Position numbers and translations under genes: made by a program. This document shows, in pieces, positions 4,884 through 10,398 of a stretch of DNA of 10,398 bases. The stretch is taken from NCBI GenBank assembly GCA_016203765.1, contig JACQMB010000088.1:1-10398 (forward strand). The letters are read 5' to 3'. Numbering within the stretch: the first letter of the stretch is position 1; every line of letters begins with the position of its first letter. The stretch comes from Deltaproteobacteria bacterium (GTDB lineage: Bacteria > UBA10199 > SPLOWO2-01-44-7). The notes beneath the pieces are model-generated. The model had not been told where the DNA came from and searched no databases. It saw only the letters and a list, made by a program, of their open reading frames with translations.

Positions 4884-5966
4884 TCATGAACTGTGAGTCA
4901 GATTTAAACATTCATCCGCAATCCTTTCGGCGGCCTCCGGACCGCCCAATGTTTTCAAACGCTCCGACATCTCCGCCAACAGCTCGGGTTTTGCCAAAAA
5001 TTCCCGAACGATCCGGGCCAGATGGGCCCCGGTTAAATTTTCATCCAGCAAAACCCTGGCACCGCCGGCGGCCTCCAGAAAACGGGCATTGGCCGCCTGG
5101 TGCTGTTCCCGGGCATGGGGATAGGGAATGAGCAGGGCGGGTTTATGCAGGGCGGCCAGTTCGGCAACGGTATTTCCTCCCGCCCTGGAAATCACAAAGG
5201 AGGCCCGGCCGTAGCAGGTTCCCATCGTCTCGATAAAGGGATAGACCTCCGCGGAAAGGCCGTATTTTTGGTAGACCTGTTGAACTGATTGGGCATCCAT
5301 GGCGGCGCCGGTTTGATGGACGAAATGGACCCGGCCCTTCCAATCGGCCAACCAAGGCAGGGCTTCTAAAACCGCCTCGTTGATCGCTTTCGCCCCCAGG
5401 GAACCGCCGAAAATAAAAACGGTTTTGCAATCCGGGGTGGAAGCCGCGGCGGCGGCCTCAGCCATCAGGTTCTTCCGTACCGGCACCCCCCAGCGGCGGG
5501 CCTTCCCGCCGAAAAACTTTTCCGTCTCCGGATAGGCCACAACGACCTCCCTGACAAAATATTTTAGGAGGCGGTTGGCCAAGCCGGGGATGGCGTTCGG
5601 TTCAATCGTCAAGGCCGGGATTCCCAGCAGAAAAGCCGTCATCAGCACGGGGGCGGCCACATAGCCCCCCACGCCGACGACGACGTTCGGCCGCTCCCTC
5701 TTCAACAGCCGGAAACTTTTGACCAAGTTCCCGAGAAACGGGAAGAGGGCCGTCAGCTTTTTCAGCCCCCTTTTGTTCGCAAAAGCGGCCTTTTCAATCA
5801 TCTCCAGCCTCCAAGGCGTCGTTTGTAAAATTTTTTTTTCCATTCCCTTGTCCGTCCCGACAAAAACGATTTCGACTTTCCCTTTCTGTTCCGCCAACGC
5901 CTGGGCCACGGCCACCGCCGGAAAAATATCGCCGCCCGTTCCTCCGCAGGCCAACAGGACTTTCAT
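4884..5966 (-). CDS. murG: MurG glycosyltransferase (lipid II synthesis) with altered motif residues
   Basis: MurG transfers GlcNAc from UDP-GlcNAc to lipid I on the inner membrane face, giving lipid II. At 360 aa it has the normal size and two GT-B halves: an N-terminal lipid-I domain with CGGTGGDIFPAVAVA (7-21), VVGVGGYVAAPVL (97-109) and IEPNAIPGLANRLL (121-134); and a C-terminal UDP-GlcNAc domain with IFGGSLGAKAIN (185-196), HQTG (217-220), SRAGGNTVAELAAL (260-273, with the nucleotide-binding Glu269) and IPYPHAREQHQAANA (280-294). Two positions are unusual. Asp13 replaces the conserved His of GGTGGH, and EPN replaces EQN at 122-124. The start at 5966 overlaps the ftsW stop as ATGA and gives the usual MKVLL start; an ATG at 5993 lies in a heptamer repeat. 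No clear ribosome binding site is visible, so coupling to ftsW is likely. Confidence 0.93.
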   Translation of the reverse strand: MKVLLACGGTGGDIFPAVAVAQALAEQKGKVEIVFVGTDKGMEKKILQTTPWRLEMIEKAAFANKRGLKKLTALFPFLGNLVKSFRLLKRERPNVVVGVGGYVAAPVLMTAFLLGIPALTIEPNAIPGLANRLLKYFVREVVVAYPETEKFFGGKARRWGVPVRKNLMAEAAAAASTPDCKTVFIFGGSLGAKAINEAVLEALPWLADWKGRVHFVHQTGAAMDAQSVQQVYQKYGLSAEVYPFIETMGTCYGRASFVISRAGGNTVAELAALHKPALLIPYPHAREQHQAANARFLEAAGGARVLLDENLTGAHLARIVREFLAKPELLAEMSERLKTLGGPEAAERIADECLNLTHSS

Positions 5967-7147
5967 GGGACTGCAACCGGGTCCACGGTCCATGGTCCAC
6001 GGTCCACGGTCCTATCCTTAAAAAACGCCGGTGTCTCCGCCGCCCGGTAGGTGGAGACATTCAACAAAATACCCGCCGCCACCAACGTGCAGACCAAACT
6101 CGAGCCGCCGTAACCCACAAAGGGAAGGACCATCCCCTTCGTGGGCAAGAGCCCCATCACCACCCCCATGTTTAAAAGGCTCTGCAGGGCAATCAACACG
6201 GCCACCCCAAAGGCCAAATAGCGTCCGAACAGGCAGGGGGCGCGCCGGCCGATCTGCAAACCGCGAAAGACCAAAAAGGCAAAGAGGACCACAACAAAAA
6301 AAACGCCGACCAACCCCATCTCTTCCGCCAAAACCGAAAAGATAAAATCGGTATGGGCCTCCGGCAGATAAAACAATTTCTGCTGGCCGGCCCCCAGCCC
6401 TTTTCCAAAAAGCCCCCCCTCGCTGAAGGCCAGAAAGGACTGAATGATCTGGAAACCGCCGCCAAAACGGTCGGACCAGGGGTTGAGAAAGCTCAACACC
6501 CGCTGCATGCGATAGCCCTCCTGCGCGATGAGATAATAAAGAAAGGGAAGGGCCGCCAACATCAGAAGGCCCAGGTGTTTCAGCCGCGCCCCCCCCAAAA
6601 AGAGCATCCACAGGACAAAAGACGCCATGACAAAAGCGGTCCCCAGGTCTTTGCCCCCCAGGACCAGCAAGATCAAAAATCCCGCGATGAGAAGATGGGG
6701 AAGTATCCCGATGGAAAAAATATTCATTTTTTCAATCTTCTTTTCCATCGAATAGGCCATAAAAATCACGAGGGCGATCTTGGCCGCCTCGGAAAATTGA
6801 AAGGTCAAGGGCCCCAGGTCCAGCCAGCGCCTCGCCCCGGCAAGGCTCACACCGAGCGGAGAATAAAGGGTCAACAGGCCCAAAAAGAAACAGCCCAACA
6901 AAACAGGATAGACCAGACGGCGCCAATGGTAATAGGGGACGCGCATCACGCCGGCCATCACGCCGGCCCCCAATCCGGAATAGAGCAGGGCCTTTTTTAA
7001 AAAATAAAGCGAATCGCCAAAACGCTCCTGGGCCAAAACCGCCGAGGCGCTAAAGACCATGGTCAGGCCCAAACCGGTCAAGATCCCAACCGTAATCAAC
7101 AGCGGGTAGTCAAACGGCGCCCGACGTATGGTGTTTTCATTCCACAT
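5963..7147 (-). CDS. ftsW: Septal peptidoglycan polymerase FtsW (SEDS family)
   Basis: FtsW is a polytopic inner-membrane protein that polymerises lipid II at the septum together with a class B PBP. At 394 aa it has many hydrophobic segments consistent with the ten-helix SEDS fold, starting at about residue 14. Motifs are TMVFSASAVLA (29-39), SLAGARRWLDLGPLTFQFSE (101-120), GGKDLGTAF (164-172), LPEAHTDFIFSVLAEEMGLVG (261-281, with Asp267 at the catalytic SEDS Asp position), and GLLPTKGMVLPFVGYGGSSLV (332-352). The FtsW rather than RodA assignment rests on the murD-ftsW-murG context. The last about 15 residues, RTVDRGPWTVDPVAV, come from a heptamer array. The ATG at 7147 has no visible Shine-Dalgarno, because another heptamer array occupies the murD-ftsW junction 17 nt upstream. 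Confidence 0.95.
   Translation of the reverse strand: MWNENTIRRAPFDYPLLITVGILTGLGLTMVFSASAVLAQERFGDSLYFLKKALLYSGLGAGVMAGVMRVPYYHWRRLVYPVLLGCFFLGLLTLYSPLGVSLAGARRWLDLGPLTFQFSEAAKIALVIFMAYSMEKKIEKMNIFSIGILPHLLIAGFLILLVLGGKDLGTAFVMASFVLWMLFLGGARLKHLGLLMLAALPFLYYLIAQEGYRMQRVLSFLNPWSDRFGGGFQIIQSFLAFSEGGLFGKGLGAGQQKLFYLPEAHTDFIFSVLAEEMGLVGVFFVVVLFAFLVFRGLQIGRRAPCLFGRYLAFGVAVLIALQSLLNMGVVMGLLPTKGMVLPFVGYGGSSLVCTLVAAGILLNVSTYRAAETPAFFKDRTVDRGPWTVDPVAVP
5980..6014. repeat. Heptamer array in the 3' end of ftsW, before murG (5 units)
   Basis: Plus-strand units are GGTCCAC, GGTCCAT, GGTCCAC, GGTCCAC, GGTCCTA. It lies inside the ftsW frame, encodes the tail KDRTVDRGPWTVD, and ends 13 bp before the murG ATG. 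A spurious ATG inside it (5993) extends the murG frame upstream. Confidence 0.92.
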
Positions 7148-7154
7148 AAGATTT

Positions 7155-7182
7155 GGACCACGGACTACGGACTACGGACCAG
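7155..7182. repeat. Heptamer array at the murD-ftsW junction (4 units)
   Basis: Plus-strand units are GGACCAC, GGACTAC, GGACTAC, GGACCAG, in opposite orientation to the arrays at 2438, 3402, 5980 and 8571. Read on the coding strand it is GTCCGTA-like, which carries TAG every 21 nt in each frame. One of these TAGs (7167-7165) is the stop codon of the frameshifted murD, whose last residues VRSP are repeat-derived. Confidence 0.92.
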
Positions 7183-8597
7183 GTCCATAAATTTTTCGCC
7201 CCTTTCCTCATAATCACGAAACATGTCAAAACTGGCGCAGGCGGGGGAAAACAAAACGGTCTCCCCCGGCCGGGCCTCTTGTTCGGCCAACGCCACCGCT
7301 TCTTTTAAATCTCCCGCCATTCGAATCTCCGTCAGCCCCTCAAAAATTTTTCCCAATTTTGCCTTCGCCTCCCCCAAAAAATAGGCGCGGCGGACTTTTT
7401 TTTTACCCATTCCTTCAGGGGGTCGTAGGATCCCCCTTTGTCCTGCCCCCCCGCGATCCACAAAACGGGGCCCGCCACGCCCGCCAGGGCTTTAACGGCG
7501 GCGCCGACGTTGGTCGCCTTCGAATCATTGATATAAGTCACTCCCTTTTTCTCTTTCACGATCTGCATCCGGTGAGGCAGGGGGACAAAAGTTTCCAGCC
7601 CCTTTTGCAGACAACCGACCTCTTCCACGTAGGGGGAGACCGCCAACAGGGCGGCCAGCATATTTTCCCAGCCGGGAATCCCCTTGAGCTTTGTCTTGTT
7701 GAGATCAAAGACCTTGGGCTGAGATTTCGGTTCGGTTTTCAAATAGAGTTTCCCTTCGTCCACCCATCCGCCCAGTTTCAGTTGTCGTCGTGAAGAAAAA
7801 GGAAAGCGGCGGGCGGGGATTCGTTCGGCGATCTGGGAGGCCAGGCTGTCTTCCTGATTGTAGATGACCGAACCGCCGGGGGCGGCTTGTTGGATGAGTT
7901 TGGCCTTGGCGGCCGCATAGGCCGCGAAACTTTCATGCCAATGGAGGTGGTCTTCGGTAATGTTCAACAGCAAGGCCGCATCCGGTTTTAAGCTGGGGGT
8001 GGTCTCCATTTGATAACTGGAAACCTCGAGGACCAAAAATTGGGTTTTGGACAATGCATCGAGGCAATCGATCAGGGGCCGTCCCACATTTCCGGCCAAA
8101 AGCGATTTTTTGCCGGCCGCCGTGAGGAGGTGGTGAATCAGGGTGGCGGTAGTAGTTTTACCGTTGGTCCCGGTGACGGCAATGACGGAGGGACCACGGA
8201 CTACGGACCACGGACTAGGGACCTGGACAGAGGGACCACGGACTACGGACCACGGACCACGGACCCGTAGAGCCAATTCCAATTCACTAATGACTGGGAT
8301 GCCCTTTTGTTTTGCTGTCTTTAACGGCTCTGTGTTGATCGGAACGCCGGGGCTGACGACAATCAGATCGGCGGATTCAAAAACTTCCAAAGGGTGCGAG
8401 CCCAAAAACCAATCGACCGGAAAGCCCTTGAAGGGTTTCATCACCGGCGCCAGAACCTTCTCGTTTTGCAAATCAGTTACTGCCGGACGGACTCCCTGTT
8501 TTAAAAGAAATCGCAACACGGCCTGACCGGACTTTCCAAATCCGACAACAAGAACCTTCTTGTTCTTCAAGTCCCTGGTCCCTGGTCCCTGGTCCAC
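7165..8597 (-). CDS. murD: MurD, UDP-MurNAc-L-Ala:D-Glu ligase, interrupted by a -1 frameshift
   Basis: MurD is a cytoplasmic Mur ligase adding D-Glu to UDP-MurNAc-L-Ala with ATP. The zero frame (8597-7332) gives 421 aa: N-domain VLVVGFGKSGQAVLRFLL (15-32) and VVSPGVP (80-86), P-loop GTNGKTT (143-149), LEVSSYQ, NITEDHLHWH, PHRMQIV, INDSKATNVGAA and IAGGQDKGG. After EWVKKK (to residue 401) it reads 20 unrelated residues and stops. The C-domain continues in the -1 frame from 7395 to 7165 with VRRAYFLGEAKAKL and the substrate-binding LFSPACASFDMFRDYEERG; the joined protein would be about 477 aa. Residues about 111-138 are a repeat-derived insertion ahead of the P-loop. The GTG start at 8597 has GGGAGGG 3 nt upstream. 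Residues 2-9 are also repeat-derived, so a TTG at 8570 is an alternative start. Confidence 0.9.
7366..7415 (-). promoter_or_regulatory. Candidate -1 frameshift site in murD
   Basis: On the minus strand a run of nine A (7404-7396) then G (7395) contains A AAA AAG in the zero frame (7401-7395), the classic bacterial -1 slippery heptamer. AAGGA (7415-7411) lies 9 nt upstream, and a 5-bp stem CGCCT (7387-7383) / AGGCG (7370-7366) begins 7 nt downstream. This is the layout of the dnaX site, with a weaker stem. A missing A (sequencing, assembly or true mutation), or transcriptional slippage on A9, would look the same in DNA. Only the frameshift itself is certain. Confidence 0.5.
8188..8264. repeat. 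Heptamer array inserted in frame within murD (11 units)
   Basis: Read on the minus strand, eleven consecutive 7-nt units begin mostly with GTCC (GTCCGTG, GTCCGTA, GTCCCTC and similar). A 28-nt block occurs twice, at 8188-8215 and 8230-8257, 42 bp apart, giving a 14-residue peptide period with PWSVVRGPSV in both copies. The array interrupts MurD between the end of domain 1 (ISELELALR) and VTGTNGKTT without breaking the frame. Confidence 0.93.
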
Positions 8598-8605
8598 GGT
8601 CCCTC
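8571..8605. repeat. Heptamer array at the mraY-murD junction (5 units)
   Basis: Plus-strand units are GTCCCTG three times, then GTCCACG and GTCCCTC. It overlaps the start of murD, so MurD residues 2-9 (DQGPGTRD) are translated repeat. Its right end includes the GGGAGGG that probably serves as the murD ribosome binding site. Confidence 0.9.
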
Positions 8606-8606
8606 C

Positions 8607-9686
8607 CTATCTTAACTTCAGCGTCGCCAAACTGGCCAAAGCGAGAATAATCGAAACAATCCAAAATCTCACAATCACCTTCGATTCGGGCCATCCCTTC
8701 AATTCAAAATGATGGTGGAGCGGGGCCATTCGAAAGACCCGCCGCCCGGTCAATTTAAAAGAGGCCACCTGGGTGATGACCGAAAGGGTTTCCAAAACAA
8801 AAATGCCGCCGATCACTACCAGCAAGAGTTCGTTCTTGGTCAGGAGGGCCGCCATCCCCAACATCCCCCCCAGACTTAAGGCCCCCACATCCCCCATGAA
8901 GATCTGTGCCGGATGGCTGTTGAACCAAAGAAAGCCGATCAAGGCCCCCACCACGGCGCCGCAGACAATGGCCAACTCACCGGCCAACGGGATATGAGGA
9001 ATTTGCAGATAGTTGGCGATTTTAAAGTGACCGGCCAGATAGGCCAAAACACCATAGGCCAAAAAGGAGATGGCGGCTGGACCGGCGACCAGGCCGTCGA
9101 GGCCGTCGGTCAGGTTGACCGCATTGCTGGTGCCGGTCAAAACCAGAACGGCAAAAAGGATATACCAACCCCCCATCGGGATTAAAATTGCCTTGAAAAA
9201 AGGGACCGAAAGCCGCGTGTCAAATTGATAGGCATCATATAAAATTAGGGCCGCCAGGCCGCAAAACAAAACCTGCAGGGGAAATTTGTAGCGGGCCCTC
9301 AATCCCAGGGCATTTTTTTTGGCGACCTTCCAATAATCGTCCAAAAAACCGACCGCGGCCAGCGCCGTCCCCAATCCCAGCATCATCCAGACGAAGGGAT
9401 TATCGAGGCGGGCCCAGAGGAGGGTTGCCGTCACGATCGCAAACCAGATCAAGACCCCTCCCATCGTGGGGGTCTTCGTTTTGGTTTGATGATGGGTGAC
9501 CGGCACATATTCCCAAAGGACCTGCATAAACTGTTTTTTCTGCATAAAACCAATCCACGGCTTTCCCAGAACGAAAACCAGCCCCAGCGCGGTGAAGAGC
9601 CCCATGAAGGTGCGGAAGGTGATATACTTCACCACATTGAAGACGATGAATTGATCGTGGAGCGGATAGAGCCAATGGTATAACAT
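8607..9686 (-). CDS. mraY: Phospho-MurNAc-pentapeptide transferase (lipid I synthase)
   Basis: MraY is an integral membrane enzyme that moves phospho-MurNAc-pentapeptide from UDP to undecaprenyl phosphate, giving lipid I. At 359 aa with about ten hydrophobic helices it matches the family. Motifs are TKTPTMGG (70-77), FLDDYWK (114-120, with the Asp pair 116-117), GTSNAVNLTDGLDGLVAG (185-202), FMGDVGALSLGG (263-274, active-site Asp266), and RMAPLHHHFELKGWPESKVIVRFW (319-342, the His cluster). The start at 9686 (MLYHWLYPL) is the family's normal start. TTTGGGGAT, inside the murF end, is a suitable ribosome binding site, and murF stops 1 bp earlier. A TTG four codons upstream is less likely. It is followed 9 bp later by murD. 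Confidence 0.97.
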   Translation of the reverse strand: MLYHWLYPLHDQFIVFNVVKYITFRTFMGLFTALGLVFVLGKPWIGFMQKKQFMQVLWEYVPVTHHQTKTKTPTMGGVLIWFAIVTATLLWARLDNPFVWMMLGLGTALAAVGFLDDYWKVAKKNALGLRARYKFPLQVLFCGLAALILYDAYQFDTRLSVPFFKAILIPMGGWYILFAVLVLTGTSNAVNLTDGLDGLVAGPAAISFLAYGVLAYLAGHFKIANYLQIPHIPLAGELAIVCGAVVGALIGFLWFNSHPAQIFMGDVGALSLGGMLGMAALLTKNELLLVVIGGIFVLETLSVITQVASFKLTGRRVFRMAPLHHHFELKGWPESKVIVRFWIVSIILALASLATLKLR

Positions 9687-9687
9687 T

Positions 9688-10398
9688 CTAATCCCCAAAT
9701 TTTTCTTTGAGGGCTACGGCCACCCTCTCTAATTGCATCGCCCTCGAAGCCTTGACCAAAATGATGTCCCCTGATTTCATTTTCCCTTCCAAATTCTCAA
9801 TCAGCGCCTCAACGGCTTCAAAGGTCATTATTTTTCCGTGATCCAGGCCGGCCTGCTTTGCCCCCTCCGCCACGGCGGAGGCAAACTCACCGACAACAAA
9901 AAGAATGTCCGCGCCGCATTGCACGGCCTTCCTGCCTGTTTCTTGATGGAGTTTTTGAGAGGCCTCGCCCAGCTCCTTCATATCTCCCAGCACCGCCAAA
10001 AACCGTCCGGCCCTGGGCTGGCGGGCCACCGTCTCGAAGGCCATCTCCATGGAAACGGGATTGGCATTGTAGGCGTCATTGATCAGGCGCACGCCATTGA
10101 CCAGTTGGGTCTGCTCAAAACGCATCTTTAAAGGAACAAAAGATTCCAGTCCCGCCCGCATCTCTTCCGGATCAAAACCCAACTCCAGGGCCGCGGCGCA
10201 GGCGGCCATCGCATTCATCACATTGTGGATGCCGGTCGTTTTTAAACGGGCCCGCAGGATTTTTTGGCGCACGGCCAGTTTCAACTCCATCGAATCAAAA
10301 CCGATGTTCTCCATGTGTTCAAAACGGACATCCGAGTCCGGCTGCATGCCGAAAGATATCTTCCGGCCCTTAATTTTTTGGACCTCTTTTCGCATCCA
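9688..10398 (-). CDS. murF: MurF, UDP-MurNAc-tripeptide:D-Ala-D-Ala ligase, C-terminal part (5' end outside window)
   Basis: MurF is the cytoplasmic Mur ligase that adds D-Ala-D-Ala to complete the pentapeptide. The last 236 residues are present; the frame continues through the right edge, so the first Met seen (10395) is internal, and the P-loop is outside. Visible are the end of the central domain GIHNVMNAMAACAAALELG, the C-domain junction RLINDAYNANPVSMEMAFETV, LAVLGDMKELGEASQKLHQETG, and the final GDIILVKASRAMQLERVAVAL (family: GDxVLVKGSRxMxME). The stop TAG is 1 bp before the mraY ATG. A cluster with mraY next to it supports MurF over MurE. Confidence 0.95.
   Translation of the reverse strand, partial: WMRKEVQKIKGRKISFGMQPDSDVRFEHMENIGFDSMELKLAVRQKILRARLKTTGIHNVMNAMAACAAALELGFDPEEMRAGLESFVPLKMRFEQTQLVNGVRLINDAYNANPVSMEMAFETVARQPRAGRFLAVLGDMKELGEASQKLHQETGRKAVQCGADILFVVGEFASAVAEGAKQAGLDHGKIMTFEAVEALIENLEGKMKSGDIILVKASRAMQLERVAVALKEKFGD
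9690..9697 (-). promoter_or_regulatory. Ribosome binding site of mraY inside the murF end
   Basis: On the minus strand TTGGGGAT, with core GGGGA and about 5 nt to the ATG at 9686, lies in the last codons of murF. Termination of murF and initiation of mraY are therefore probably coupled. It supports the 9686 start over the TTG at 9698. Confidence 0.65.

Noticed and set aside
4372..4911. 179-aa frame across the murG-murB gap, and overlapping plus-strand frames
   Set aside because: Composition is dominated by Arg, Pro and Gly from GC-rich inverted repeats; no domain is seen and the frames mirror each other on both strands.
5967..5993. MurG start at 5993
   Set aside because: It lies within a heptamer array and would add repeat-derived residues before the family's normal MKVLL start.
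7165..7461. Separate 98-aa gene at the murD end
   Set aside because: Its conserved part from VRRAYFLGEAK onward is the MurD C-terminal domain in the -1 frame; the start is an artefact of the frameshift.
2438..8605. Heptamer arrays as CRISPR or as an origin (iterons)
   Set aside because: Units are contiguous 7-mers with no spacers, scattered at gene junctions of one operon; no initiator gene or AT-rich unwinding region is nearby.

Overview
The window is a stretch of a division and cell wall (dcw) cluster, all of it on the minus strand. In transcription order (right to left) it holds murF (5' end cut off), mraY, murD, ftsW, murG, about 500 bp with no credible gene, murB, ddl, ftsQ, ftsA and the first 112 codons of ftsZ. 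Genes are packed tightly: ftsW/murG and ddl/ftsQ overlap as ATGA, murF/mraY are 1 bp apart, mraY/murD 9 bp. The order murG-(murC)-murB-ddl-ftsQ-ftsA-ftsZ, together with FtsQ and an FtsA with a C-terminal amphipathic helix, suggests a Gram-negative, deltaproteobacterium-like or candidate-phylum lineage. That placement is inference from gene order and protein style; I cannot name the organism.

The genes together make and export the peptidoglycan precursor and couple it to division. Ddl makes D-Ala-D-Ala, MurB completes UDP-MurNAc, MurD and MurF add D-Glu and D-Ala-D-Ala, MraY makes lipid I and MurG lipid II. FtsW polymerises lipid II at the septum, and FtsQ, FtsA and FtsZ build the divisome. 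MurC, which normally sits between MurG and MurB, is not in the window.

Three things sit on top of this ordinary cluster. (1) The murC position holds two related structured elements in inverted orientation (about 4394-4567 and 4608-4836). Each has a long imperfect outer stem enclosing two hairpins. Loop and junction sequences are conserved between the copies, while the hairpin stems differ in sequence but still pair; this looks like compensatory change and is the best candidate for an undescribed element. (2) A degenerate 7-bp tandem repeat (GTCC plus three bases) occurs at six places, at most gene junctions and once in frame inside murD. It forms protein ends, supplies a stop codon and replaces usual ribosome binding sites. 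(3) murD is split by a -1 frameshift at a run of nine A that contains the heptamer A AAA AAG, with a Shine-Dalgarno-like AAGGA upstream and a small stem downstream, as in the known dnaX frameshift site. A sequencing or assembly indel is the plain alternative.

MurG also carries Asp where the family has its conserved His in the GGTGGH motif.
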